Program-made: the position numbers and the translations under genes
Notes under the pieces: generated by a model
Databases searched by the model: none
What the model was told of the DNA's origin: nothing
What the model saw: only the letters and a program-made list of their open reading frames with translations
In this document: positions 43,066 to 54,926 of the stretch, one piece after another
Layout of the letters: each line of letters begins with the position of its first letter
Position numbering within the stretch: position 1 is the stretch's first letter
Source: Cinnamomum chago
Taxonomy: Eukaryota; Streptophyta; Magnoliopsida; Laurales; Lauraceae
Length of the DNA stretch: 64,000 nt
NCBI GenBank assembly: GCA_038049695.1
Contig: CP142454.1
Location: 91,626,001-91,690,000 of the forward strand
Direction of reading: 5' to 3'

Positions 43066-45574
43066 TTCTCTCCTTTTGTCAAACATTTGACAAAGATTTA
43101 ACTATTAGATGCAAGAAGAAGATGGTTTTACCAATGAGGGTCAACTTCAAGGAAAGGATTAGATTCATTTAACTATCAAGCTCATATGATCAAATTGCCA
43201 AAAGAAAGCAAGGTCTATGGGAAAAGCCATCATGGATATCAATTGGAAAGACAAAGAATACCAATTGAGATTTAGGATATGACTATTTAAATCAATCACT
43301 CTAAAATGGATTTAAAAATATACCTATTAGGAAAAATCCAAATTAGAGCTATCCATGATATGGGGTTTACTCAAACATAGCATCAATCAATATTACTTAA
43401 GAAAATCATATGCTATGTAAGATTTTGAAAATCATTTCATTCAATCAATAAATATGACTTATTAAGGTGCATGAAAGAGTGAAATGAAATTCAAACATGA
43501 AGCCAACCTCAACTAATAACCAACCAATATTATGAACACATAAACATGGTGGTCATGAGATATACCTATATGAGCAAAGAGAGGTGGCAACAAGAGCATA
43601 ATGATGCTAATGGTGTGTGACATGGAACAACCATATTACTTATCAAGTTCAATCCAATGCACACAAGATTTATCACATTCACAAGAAATCAAATCAATCA
43701 AACATTATACCAATTGAAACTAATTGAATTTGATAACATTATAAAAAGCAAGAATGTGACAAAAATTCCATCAATCATCATAAATGCATATTCATCACTT
43801 TTAAGGATATGACTATTGAGCATAGTGATGAACAAGATAAATTGCAATGCAAAAAGATATTACTTGGTAATGCATGCAATTTTCAAAGTGTCAAAATCAT
43901 ATGAATTCAACATCTAAGATGTCCATCAAACATATAGAAATATGAGGAATGGATTTCAAAGAGTTTCATATGATCAAGATCACTACTATGAAGTTGAAAC
44001 ATGTATAAGAATGAAAACACTTAGAAAATACACATGAATCAACATCATAACCATCCAAATAGAAATGACTATAAAAGCATAGAGGATGGATTTTAGTTCT
44101 AGTATGGTTTGTACAAATGTAATAAATAACACAACCATACATAGAACACTTTGACATTTGCATAGAGAGGATCAATCAACACTCAAGATCTAACTCATAC
44201 CATATCATCAATAAAGAATATAACTATGTAAGCACAAGAAGGTATGAAGTTAGAGAGACATCATGGATCACATAAAGATGAAGATGGACCACATAAATGG
44301 ATATACCTATTAAGAACAATGGTTTAATTCCAATTCATCTAAAATGATTCATTAAGTTATCATGTAACATCTCCACTCTTAGCAAATGCACTAAGCTTAC
44401 AATGCAATGGAAAAAGATATGAGGTTTATACCAAATGAACTTAGCACATAAAATCACATATGTACCTAAAAAGCTCAAATACAAGATTTTACTATAAAGC
44501 ACATAAACACTCATTAATTTGCATTAATGAAACTATATACCAAAAAAGGCACAAACATGCAAATCAATGAAATCATATCCAACCATGCAATGTAAGACAA
44601 CAAAATCAATTTGCATAAAGAAATATAACTAATAGAGCAAAGATGCAAATTGTTTGTAAAAATTATTTCCTTTCAAATGATGTAATCATAATTAGGCACA
44701 AGGAAATAAATTCAAGGAAAATGCTTTTAAAAATGCAACCAATAAAGCTTAGAACATTTTCCAAGGTTTCTCAAATCACTTCAATATATGAAATTCCAAC
44801 AAAGAATCATTAATAGAATTATGAGCAAGTGAATTTGAAAAACAAGAAGTGTACTATTGTAAATTTTCAATTTGTAAAACAATAGACACTTACAAATTTT
44901 CCATATCAAAAGATATAACTTGTAAATCAATGGAAAACTAATGTTGCTTCAAATCACTTGATTTCCAAAAAGGATATAACTATGACAATCATCAAATGAT
45001 TTTCCAACATCAATTGATCATGAAAAATTAGCTAAGAAAGCATTTGTAATCACAATCAATTGATCATGAATAGATATGCACTACAAGAGATATAACTATA
45101 TGATCAAAATGCAAATCCATCATGAAAGTATTGCAATCAAAGGATTTTGAAAACCATGAGATATAACTATAAAAGTTCATGAAGACAAAATCAAATGATC
45201 ACAAAGAAACATTGCATTTTAAAAGATGTGACTATAAAGCAACAAAATGCAAATGTATCATGACCAACAAAAAGATATAACTAAAAAACATAGGTTGGTC
45301 TAGGGGTATCAAGGCCTTAAGGTTACTCAAATAGTCTACCTTTGAAAAAAAACACCTAAGGTCTTGAAAATGTGTCCTTGAGAGATCACTTTGAGGACTC
45401 ACCAACTCTAGAAGATATAACTTAGAAAAGTCTTAGAGTGGTGCAATGAGGCTAGGGAAAAATTCATTTTCAAACATAGTGGAAATCTTTAAAAAGATAT
45501 GCATTAAATCACAACACTAGGGTTCAAATCTAGCAAGGATCAACTCCGGGTTGTTAAGCCCTAAAATGGAGTAA
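43066..45574 (-). other. F2 interior, non-coding
   Basis: No ORF of note; the longest, 43966-44175, has no domain. The ATATAACTAT-type motif recurs from about 43095 to 45420, as in F1. At 45300-45400 the text GGCCTTAAGG and CACCTAAGGTCTTG aligns with the sequence around the 3' end of the F1 gag ORF (9770-9835), so the ORF was lost by deletion right after that point. Confidence 0.7.
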
Positions 45575-45589
45575 CCCGCTCTGATACCA
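45575..45589 (-). promoter_or_regulatory. F2 primer binding site (initiator tRNA-Met type)
   Basis: Minus-strand TGGTATCAGAGCGGG, two bases after the 5' LTR. It fits the initiator tRNA-Met complement better than the F1 site does. Confidence 0.93.
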
Positions 45590-45591
45590 CT

Positions 45592-47810
45592 TGTAAGTCC
45601 ATGGGGATCCGAACCCTAGAGGGGGGGTGAATAGGGTGAGCTTCTTTTATGACCAATTTTAACAATTTTAACTTCTTTAAAACAAACTAGTCACAAGTGA
45701 TGATTATCAAACAATATGCGGAAGCTAATATAAACAATCACCACAAAGCAAGCACCATCACACAAGGATTTATAGTGGTTCGGCCTCAATGCCTACATCC
45801 ACTACCGGCTTGTGATCCAACACCCCACCGGATTTCCACTATTTATGCTTTTCAATAGGCTAAGCAATAACCTTTACAATATGCTTTCCAAGGCTAAGCA
45901 ATAACCTTACAATGATGTTTTTCAAGGCTTAACATCAACCTATCCATTATGCTTTTATAGGCTAAGCAATAACCTCTTCAACCACATGGTTGGTTATCTC
46001 ACTAAGTTGTGTCTTTAATACACTAGATGGAGATTCATTTTAGCTCATTACATTTGCCTCTAAAATAGGCGGATATGGAAGTGAATAACAACTACACACT
46101 CACACTATGGATGCAAAGATGAAAACAAATGAAGTGTGTGTGTGTGATCCTCAATCATTTAGAAAATGAAAGCTCATAAATGTAAGCCTAAGGCTTTTGA
46201 AAGTTTTAGCTCAAAAACATTTATGATTGAGGAAGTAATGCAATCACATGTTAAAAGTAACAACTTGTTAATGATATCAAAGTTACACAAGTTGTATGAA
46301 ATGGATTAGCTCTAAACATGTGATGCATAGGGATGTCAATCAAATCATCAATGATGCTCAAAACATAAAAATAGATTCGATTGAAAAGAGGGGACAAATC
46401 ATATGTAATTATAAGGACAACTTGAAAAAGATTTACCAATCAAAGTAAGGCAAGTTGTGAAACATTAAAACAATAATACACATATGATTTGTAATGATGT
46501 TGGATCCAAAACATAAGATACATTTGAGAGAGATTTTCTTATGATGGAAAAACAACAACCAATGATTCAACAAAGTATATGAATCATGTTACATATTTCA
46601 TTAACATGATCTACTTAGATTTACCAAAGATAAAGTACTACTTTGATGAATCAATGGTGATGTATCCAAAACAATAGATCTATTCAAAATATAACACATG
46701 CTAAGGATACAACAAATCATAGATTAACATGTTACAAAGATTTACCAATGATAAAACAAAACATGAAAACATATGATTTGTAAAGAAGTTGAATCCAAAA
46801 CATAAGTTATTTTTGAGAGAGATGTTCTTATGATGGAAAACAACAACCAAAGATTCAACCAAGTATATGGATCATGTTACATATGATTTACCAAGTTTCT
46901 TTCATTAACATGATCTACTTTGATTTACCAATTCAAGTACTACTTGGATTGAATCATGTGGTGTTGTATCCAAAACAATAAATCAACTCAAAACATAACA
47001 CATGTTAAGGACACAACACAAACATAGTTTAACATGCTAGAAATGATTTACCAAGAATAAAACAAAAGCATGCAAACATATGATTAAGGAAGGAAGAGCC
47101 TACTTGGTGGTTTAACTTCATTAATCCAAGCTTTAGCTTTCCTAATCTTCCCCTTCATCCCTTGGTTCTTTTCCCTTTTGATATGCCTCAAATCCTCTCA
47201 AGGAGGGGCTAAAAATTCCCAACTTTTGGTAAGGGAAAGAACTCATTTTATAGCCAAAAAGGTCCAACGGCTATATCCTCGGTCGACCGGCACACAGGCC
47301 TCGGTCGACCGGGAAGGCACAACGGTCAGATTTCTGACCGTTGGAGGTTTCAGTGCAAAAATGCAGTTTTTACCTCCAGTTGTCTCGGTCGACCGAGACC
47401 TGTGTCTCGGTCGACCGGCGACACTGCCGGGACTCCCCCCTATTTGCAAAAAATGCAACTTTTGCATATTTGAAGGTTTTTCTTTGGGGGACCTTTTGGC
47501 CACTAAATCAAGCTTGGAAAACATGTTTTAAGGATTCTAAAGGTTTTTAAAACATGCCATAAAAAGCCTAAAAAGTTTCAAAACTTTTTAAAACAAGGCT
47601 TGCTTGATTTCTTTGAAAACTCTTTTCTAAATCAAATGCATCCAAGATTGAAACCAAAACATGCATAAATCAATACTTTTACAAAACTAAAAAGTAATGC
47701 ATGAATAAAACAAGATTTCAAGTTTATTTAAAACCAATGCAAGTGTGTAAATCAAATGATGCTAGAATGATAATGCAACCATCAAATTGCAATCTACAAA
47801 ATTCCTAACA
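45592..47810 (-). repeat. F2 5' LTR
   Basis: 2219 bp, apparently identical to 40261-42479. Its promoter cluster is at 47246-47418 and its leader repeats are at 45846-45979. Confidence 0.95.
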
Positions 47811-47815
47811 TTGTC
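47811..47815. repeat. Target site duplication TTGTC, right of F2
   Basis: Matches 40256-40260. Confidence 0.95.
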
Positions 47816-48757
47816 CACTTCGTCAATGCTATTAATATCTGGATTTTCATCGGCTACTTCCCCCATGATGATTGTAGGAAGAACTTTTATTTGCCATTCT
47901 GGAGTCAAATTCCATACGGATGCAGTATAAACGACAATTTGCACTATGCCTTCAATCCATCTCCTAATTTCATCATCATCAAGCAATTCATTGTCATCAT
48001 TTGGGTCGGTTGACAAACTCGAGGGTTCTGAAGGGTCACTATCATTCTCTATCGATGTGGGGTCAGGGATAAAGTATGGCTCATCATGGTTTCTTTGAGT
48101 AAAAATATGTTGTCTGGTTGAATCTTGACTTAATTCATCTGAACTTTCGGAAGAACTCACGCCATCTCTATATCCCCATCTAAGGCCATAATTACCATCA
48201 CCTTGATCCAGTTCCTCTTTCAACTCTATCAGTGAGAGACAGTTGCATGAGAATATATCATCTTTTGACTCACTTAATTCATCTTTCTGCTTTTGATTTT
48301 CTAAAGAGAAAAAGAGATCAAGTGGCAAGAAGTCCTTGACAGTAAATGGAACTCGAGGCTCTTGTGTTATCAAATCTACTAGGTTGACAACCTCTTTTGA
48401 TTTACTAGGCTTTTTCTTGTTATTCGACCTACGTCTTTTCTTTTGTTTTCTTGCCCCCATTCCATTTCTCATTGGATAGGTGTCATTCCAGAAGGAATTT
48501 GACGTTACAACAGAGCGTGATTTGCTTCTTACTGTCTCCCACCCTTCTTCTGACAAGATATTTGGATGGACCCACATCATCACACCATTTGGCATTTCTA
48601 CTGGAACTAATCCATCCCTACTTTCCAATGGGTTTACCAAACGAAACTCGACATCTCCCTTTTCTTCTTGCACAGTGGGAATTCTAACTGGTTGTTTGAA
48701 ACTACCAAAGCGAACGGACACCATGTTAGTTGTCACCTTCTTGTCTTCTTTAGCCAA
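47816..48757 (-). pseudogene. Tat copy B: gag-protease spacer ORF, truncated by F2
   Basis: About 314 Tat codons, open. The start is MAKEDKKVTTNMVSVRFGSF, followed by a basic block (RKQKKRRRSNNKKK) and long Ser/Asp/Glu-rich segments (DPSEPSSLSTDPNDDNELLD). It matches 63115-63975 of copy C. The last 17 codons of the open frame belong to the F2 LTR. Confidence 0.78.
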
Positions 48758-48778
48758 GGTGATGATCCCATTGTCAAG

Positions 48779-49132
48779 TTACTCCTGGACCTTATTCTTA
48801 AAGACCCAACAGTCTTTTATACCATGACTTATAACCCTGTGGTATATGCAATACTTTGGGTCATTTGTTTTGCCTTCTTCTTCTGGTCTTTTGCATGGCG
48901 GAAGCTTGATTTTATCATTTTTTAGGAGAGTATGAAAAATTGACTCAGAATCTTCAATAGCAAAATCATATTCTCGAGACATTCTTTCTTTAAAAGTTTG
49001 ACTTCTCTTCATCTTGTTTTGGTCCTCATTATCTCTCTTCTGATTATTTTCGAGTTTCCTTGAGTCAAGGGGTGAAGCTACTTCAACTGCCATTAGCTTC
49101 TTTCTTTTTTCCCCCACTTTTTGGTGGTTCAA
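48779..49132 (-). pseudogene. Tat copy B: gag C-terminal zinc-binding segment
   Basis: Contains YCIYHRVISHGIKDCWVFKN, a C-x2-H-x4-H-x4-C knuckle typical of Tat Gag proteins, after a charged stretch. The frame is separated from the Gag domain upstream by stops near 49133-49253. Confidence 0.7.
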
Positions 49133-49253
49133 TCTTCCTGGTAGATTTCTTTTCTATTTCTCGATCTTTAATGATTGTTTTAGCTTCTATTGCTGCTTCT
49201 AACAACTCACCAAGGTCTTTTGCTTTATTTCCGACCAACTTAGCCTTTATTTT

Positions 49254-49916
49254 TTAATGCAAGTTTGTCCTACACCTGTCCGTCAAGGACTCATGTGAAA
49301 GGTTTTCCGGACATTTAAATAACAAAGCTTGCCATCTTTTGATAAAGGCAGTTGCTAATTCTTTTTTGCCTTGTTTTTCTGTACATAGGCGAGCTGTAGT
49401 CACTGAACTGTCGGCATCAAAAAAATGATCAGTAAACTTTTGTTTTATATCCTTCCATGACTTTATGGAACCGCTTGGTTGCCTTTTATACCAATCGAAG
49501 GCTGATCCTTTCAATGTACTGGTGAACAATCGGATTTTTAATGCATCATTATTAGATATCTCTCCAGTCAAAACCTTGAAGTGGCATAGATGCTGATAAG
49601 ATGAAGTACTTCCATCATATGAGTGCAAATGAGGCTGCTTGAATTTAGGTGGAAATGGCTCATCATCCATCCAAGCTGGATAAGGTGGGTTTGATTCTTT
49701 TTTGGATGATGTTATCCCCTTAGTGGCATTTTCAATCATCTTTTGGACTGCTTCAACCGTGACTCGGGTTTTGCTCAACTCTTCTTCGTCATTATTATGG
49801 TCCGTATCATGATCATGATAATCTCTTTGATCACGTCTATTGTGATCATTACGAGATTGTCGTCCAAACTCCTTTTTGTTAATCTGTGTTTGAAGAGTGA
49901 CCATCATTGTCATCAT
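49254..49916 (-). CDS. Tat copy B: Gag domain
   Basis: 220 open codons. After an Arg/Asp/His-rich start comes a retrotransposon Gag domain: SYDGSTSSYQHLCHFKV, LRLFTSTLKGSAFDWYKR-like text, and IKQKFTDHFF ... LATAFIKRWQALLFKCPE. This is the capsid-forming part. It is the only copy of this domain in the window. Confidence 0.85.
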   Translation of the reverse strand: MMTMMVTLQTQINKKEFGRQSRNDHNRRDQRDYHDHDTDHNNDEEELSKTRVTVEAVQKMIENATKGITSSKKESNPPYPAWMDDEPFPPKFKQPHLHSYDGSTSSYQHLCHFKVLTGEISNNDALKIRLFTSTLKGSAFDWYKRQPSGSIKSWKDIKQKFTDHFFDADSSVTTARLCTEKQGKKELATAFIKRWQALLFKCPENLSHESLTDRCRTNLH

Positions 49917-50157
49917 CTCTTCAAATCGTTTGTTTTAATCCTGGACATATTGCATGAAACTTGGCGTGGGATTTGACTCTGAGAACTCTGGATTACCCTC
50001 TTTGCCTGTCACATAGACAGGAGCTACACTTGATTCTGACGAGAGAAGACCTGTGAGCTCGCCTAATACTCCCAATGTTCTTGGTGCCTGTTCATTAGAT
50101 GATCCTCATGAACTACTTGAATCACAAATGTGATATTTTTTTGTTACTTTCCTTCCT

Positions 50158-50632
50158 CTAGCAGTCGTGACACTCCTTGTTTACGGCGCTGGGTGTTGAA
50201 TAACTCCACCATTTCCTTAACATAGGCCGATGATTCTTTCTTTTTCTTACCTTTGCCAACCATATTGATCGCATAACTGATTGTTCGGGCTCTTTGGGGA
50301 TCCACATGGGTGCGATCTTAAATTCATGGGCCTTGTGGGCCACTCTTCTTTTCTTTCTAGATGCCCGTTGGCATGCTATTTGCACACTTGTCTCATCAAA
50401 TGTTGCCTTTTTCTTTAAGCTTTACAATCAGTTGAGTTGCGGCATCATTTGAAGGTCGCTCCATAATTTCGACTTGGGTTGGATCAATTATTCTCTTTGC
50501 CTTAGCCCTTTTGGCATAATGATGAGCTTTGTCTTGCTTGACTTGGTGAAGGGATTGAGTTTGCATAGGTGGATTCCCACTTGAGTTGACTCGTTTGTTA
50601 TAGCTCTTGGATAAAACTCGAGGTCGAACCAT
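50158..50632 (-). pseudogene. Tat copy B: ORF1 to gag linker
   Basis: Two open pieces (50396-50632, 50158-50385) in a region rich in Lys, Arg and Gln (AKRAKAKRIIDPTQVE, CQRASRKKRRVAHK). No domain is recognised. They continue the 5' protein of 50639-51553 in broken form. Confidence 0.5.
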
Positions 50633-50638
50633 CTGCTT

Positions 50639-51553
50639 CTATGCAACAAAGTCATAATCACCCTTTTTGCTTCGAGGTCTAAATTCTGCTGGCATGTTTT
50701 TTCTTGTCACCATTCGGGGATCATTTGAGCCCGGTGAAAATTTGACAACTAAAGGACCTCTCCTTTTCTTAGGGGGGCGCTGTGGGGCTTTTTCATCCAT
50801 TATCACATTATTTCCCTTAAGCAAGGTGAGATGCTTGAAAGCATTTTCAATGGGTACCGACAATTGGTCCCACACTGAAGTCTTCCTAGGCCGTTGCGTC
50901 CAGCCAGGCTTAGCCACTTTGATGGGGTAAGCACTAGGATGCGACCTGGTAACATCATCACAAGTTATAGTCTTTCTTACCACTCTGGTTGGGTAAGTGC
51001 TAGATACAAGGGGCTTTTGTTTCATTTTTGAGCGTCCATGACCCATAAACCGTACCGCTCTGGTGGGGCAAGTGTGGGTGCATGGAACTACAAAATTATC
51101 TTCATCATTTTTCATTTTACATTTTATATTTGATTGGATTTTAATGGATTGATTAAACTTGGATCCATTCAAACATACCTTGTTTTGAAATTGATATGTT
51201 GATGGAGTTTGGTGAGAGTTACCTAACTGACAATAAGCTCCATGGTTGGATGTCCCTTGCATGTCCTTTGGAACTTGGTAGTTTTCTAACCCTTTGTTAG
51301 CTTGTTGACCATTAGCTAGCTGATCAACTTGAAAATGAGGAAATTTCCCTTCTTATGACACTTCATGAGTTTTGGAGAAAACAAACTTCTGATTTTCCAA
51401 AACTGCATTTTCTCCTTGCAACTTTTCAAACCTTCTCTTTGCAGTCTTTACAAGGGTCTTGATCATTTGCACGGAGTTTCTTGCTTGGACTTTGGCCTCT
51501 AGGTAGGCCTTGTACTTGGTATCATCAAACGTGACGACAAGCTTGGTTGCCAT
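50639..51553 (-). pseudogene. Tat copy B: 5' ORF (ORF1/gag leader)
   Basis: ATG at 51553 (MATKLVVTFDDTKYKAYLEAK, coiled-coil-like) stops at TAA 51353-51355. A second open part, 50639-51262, has CTHTCPTRAVRFMGHGRSK and KPGWTQRPRKTSVWD. The left homologue (35098-35880) lacks this first TAA but has its own at 35235. Confidence 0.72.
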
Positions 51554-51628
51554 TGATGAAACTTGATGACAAACTTGAGATACTTTATGTTATGCAACCT
51601 GAAAAGAAGAAATAAACAGTGAGCTGTG

Positions 51629-51646
51629 GTCCAACCGGGTATGCCA
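51629..51646 (-). promoter_or_regulatory. Tat primer binding site, copy B
   Basis: Minus-strand TGGCATACCCGGTTGGAC, seven bases after the LTR end at 51654. It differs from the left site at two bases. Confidence 0.7.
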
Positions 51647-51653
51647 AAATTTT

Positions 51654-54230
51654 TGTACGAGCAGAAATTTTTATGAAAGTTCAATGGGTTTGTAGAACCC
51701 AATCTGCTCATTAGATGGAGGATGGTATGTGAATTAATTATAAACAGAATCTGTTACTTAATAAAATGCTCATGAAATTTTAAATAAGTAAATCTGACAA
51801 ACTATTCCACCAATCATATTTTGGAACATATAGAGATAATTGTCTGAATGGGTTTTTGAGGATGAAATAATTTGTACTGATTCAAAGCGTATTTGCAACA
51901 GGTGGGAGTCAAACAGAAGTCACATCCTCAAGAAGCTAAGTATGTTGTGCACACTCATTTTCTTATATTGGATGATGACGGCCCTTACCTAAATGACTTA
52001 TGGATTACTATAAAAAAAAAAGAACCAAAAAAAATAAATAAATAAATAACTTGAGACGAATATCAACTGATAAAGATATCAATTCATTCTTTTTTTTTTT
52101 TGTATTCATGAATAGGAATTTACAATGACACATTATCTACAAGCAATAAAATTCAGAGAAAAAAGAATCAGGAAATGTAGACTCAAAGAGAGGTTCTACA
52201 CATGCAATCCCGTTTTCCCACCCTACATGAAATGCAAAAAAACAATAAAAAATTGTAGGGATTTGGCTTAAAACTAGGAAATCATGCTCCATCACTTGAT
52301 GGAGGCATGATCCTAGCCCTTAACCTGCTTCAAATCTTCTCTTCAGGAATGATCTCTTCGCTTGATATTTCTGGCAGCGCGTCGTCGGAAAATGGCAGCG
52401 TAGTTCTCTCTTTTTTTTTGTTATATCAAATTCTACAGAGTTCTTCCTTGTCTTTTGTTTTTTTTTTTTCCCTTTTCTAGCATCAGGTAGTGGCCTTTTA
52501 TAGGCTTCTTGGAGCCATCTCCAAGGCAGTTGCTGCCCCACGTTCTCCATTTCCTACCCATTTTCTCTAGCTTAGAGTGGATGAACACCACATGTCCTCC
52601 TCTAACTAACTACCTTGCAATTTCTTATGATCGTTTGCCTTCATCTCATGAGTGGGTGACATTTTCAACATGAGGTGGTGGCATTTTCATCTAAAGAATG
52701 GGTATTCCTCTTAGACTCCACATGTCATTTAACCACATGTTTGCAAAAGATCTAGCTCCCATCACATGATTGATGTTCATACAATTTTTGGTAACGTGAC
52801 TGAAATAATAGCCTGCCCATAGTCTATCAAATTTGGTCACATGGATTTGACGACATGGTCACAAAAAATTGGGTTAAACTTGGACGACATGGTCATAAAA
52901 AAAAAATCAGCTTAGCCTTGTATTAATTGGTCCCAACACGCTACCACATAAATCTGAGAGAGTCTGATGGGCCATGGAATATTAATTGGCTGGAGATCCA
53001 CTCCCAGTCATAGGGTATAACATGGGGTGTGACTCACATAAACAGGTGGCCAGTTATTAATTTAGGAATGAGCCCAATGGCTAAATAGATTTAGGCATGT
53101 CAATACATAAGTGAGCCCAATGCATCGCTCGGTTTAGGCCCATCTAAACAGGTCCTGGGACAGTGGATTTCATCTCTCATAGATTGTCATTTTTATTTTG
53201 GGTCAGGCCTAGGCCAGAATTTAGCTTTGGCTTAGACCAAGATTGGTCACATACTTAGGCCAGAAATGACCCTCCTTTTTTCAATCAAAATTGGCTGTAT
53301 GGACTAATTCATATGGCTCGGGCCAGAAATTGGCATGGATTGGCCAGAAATTGGCATGAATTAATTCATATGGCTCAGGCCAGAAATTGACATGGATTGG
53401 CCAGAAATTGGCATGGATTAATTCATATGGCTCAGGCCTGGACCATCATCAACAAAGATTGGTCACATGGCCTGGGTCAGAAATTGATTTGAGCCTGATT
53501 CAACCAAAATTGGTCATGTATTTTTAGGACCAAAAAATTAGCTTGGACTTGAATCAACCAAGGTCGGTTATATGGCCTGGGTCAGAAATTGACTTGTGCC
53601 TGAATCAACCAAAATTGGTCATGTTGTTTAGGCCCGAAAATTTACCTTGGGCTTCATTGGACATGATATGGCTGGCTTGAACCTATATTAATCTTGTTAA
53701 TCTCCCTCGTAAATTTAAGAGATTTTGATAGGAGCCACCAAATTCATCAGGGTACAATTCCATGCCATGTAGTGGTCACAAATAATTGGGTTGGGGATGG
53801 GTCCGATTGATTTAGTCCCACTTGATCAAGATCACGCTGGATACGGTCCAAGTATTGATGGTGAAGAATATATAAATTTTATCTTCCAACAAATGCCCCC
53901 TTCGAGGATCGCTGACGAGGAGTTTTCCGGAGTAGGCGTGCCTCGAACCCATCGCGTCACAATTTTTCCATATGGCTCTCTCATTGGGCTCGTCCATTTA
54001 AAATCCCCCTTTGCATATGCCAAAAACAAAGTATACATGTCATCTCAGTTTTACTCAGAATTTATCCACACAAGTTTGAGCTTGGCAGTGGGATTGACTT
54101 CTTGACCTGGTCTGAGTGATTATTGTAAAATGTTGACTGAGTAACTCATGTTGGGGAATTTCTTTTCATACCAATTAGACAGATTGAGACAAGCTAGATT
54201 CAGCCTAAAGTGTGTCCTCTTTTTTTTTTT
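51654..54230 (-). repeat. Tat LTR shared by copies B and C (right boundary approximate)
   Basis: On the minus strand it ends TCGTACA at 51654, right before copy B's primer site. Its other side meets the 3' end of copy C. A single LTR therefore serves as 5' LTR of B and 3' LTR of C. A TATA box is at 52502-52494. Degenerate repeats of GGCCAGAAATTGGCATG-like text fill 53200-53640. A poly-A/G tract at about 54218-54236 may be the polypurine tract. Confidence 0.75.
53791..54105 (+). other. Antisense open frame in the Tat LTR region, right copy
   Basis: 104 codons antisense to B and C, homologous to 32559-32873 (DHAGYGPSIDGEEYINFIFQ, RIADEEFSGVGVPRTHRVT). Its C-terminal third (LKSPFAYAKNKVYMSSQFYS) differs from the left copy through a frameshift. 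Confidence 0.35.
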
Positions 54231-54289
54231 TTTTTTTGGTTTGGCAGCATATCTTCAAAAGCCACAGTCAAGGCTCACATGACATATTG

Positions 54290-54570
54290 AAATGTTAAAT
54301 TTGGAGTTTCGATCTCCGAGGCATAGTAACAAAACTTTTGAGGTTCTGAGACTTAACAACATGTTGCAAACTTTGAGGCTTGGTATCAAAACATTAAATG
54401 TTCTGAGGCTTGATATCAAAGTTTGACATATCATGAACTTCGAGGCATGATATCGGAACGTTTAAATATTCCGAGGCTTGGTGTCGAGGTGCAAAACTTT
54501 TCGGTTTTCGAGGCATTATATCGAGACTTCTAAGACTCGAGGCATCATATCGAAAATCGAAGATGATAAG
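54290..54570 (-). repeat. Degenerate short tandem repeats after the Tat C polyprotein
   Basis: About seven units with GAGGCTTGATATCAAA, GAGGCATGATATCGGAA and variants. Homologous to 32060-32330. Confidence 0.78.
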
Positions 54571-54581
54571 AGGACATGTTT

Positions 54582-54926
54582 TCATGGATAATACTTCTTA
54601 AGAAATTTGCCATTGATGGGCATAAGGCATCGATCACCATCTTGATTAATTAAACTGTAAAAGCCGTTAGAGTAGACATAATAGATAACAAATGGTCCCT
54701 CCCATTTTTCTGTAAACTTACCTTTTGATTTATGAGTGATGATCATTGGTCTTTTAACAGCGAGGACCAAATCGCCCCTTTTAAAGACCCTTTGATGTAC
54801 TTTTTTATTAAACACATTTGCCAGTCTAGATTGGTAGATCCCTAAGTTTTGACGAGCGATGAGCCTTTCTTCGTCAAGAGATTCCAATTCTTGTAGCCGT
54901 AATTTCGCATTCCCTTGTTCATTCAT
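54582..54926 (-). CDS. Tat copy C: integrase C-terminal domain
   Basis: 114 codons ending KKYYP-stop. Contains HQRVFKRGDLVLAVKRP and KFTEKWEGPFVIYYVYSNGF, like the GPY/F module that ends gypsy integrases. It overlaps the preceding frame by four bases, which marks a frame break rather than a true new gene. Confidence 0.8.
   Translation of the reverse strand: MNEQGNAKLRLQELESLDEERLIARQNLGIYQSRLANVFNKKVHQRVFKRGDLVLAVKRPMIITHKSKGKFTEKWEGPFVIYYVYSNGFYSLINQDGDRCLMPINGKFLKKYYP

Larger units (their letters stand above)
40261..47810 (-). mobile_element. Element F2: Sirevirus-derived LTR element without coding capacity
   Basis: 7550 bp on the minus strand. Two 2219-bp LTRs (40261-42479, 45592-47810) are identical wherever I compared them, and all open frames in them coincide at an offset of 5331. 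The 3112-bp interior has polypurine tracts, the ATATAACTAT-motif region and a primer site, but no gag or pol. It is the same family as F1: shared LTR palindromes, leader repeats, the PPT region and much non-coding sequence. The gag ORF is missing from between about 45420 and the primer site. It is a young, trans-mobilised derivative. Confidence 0.93.
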
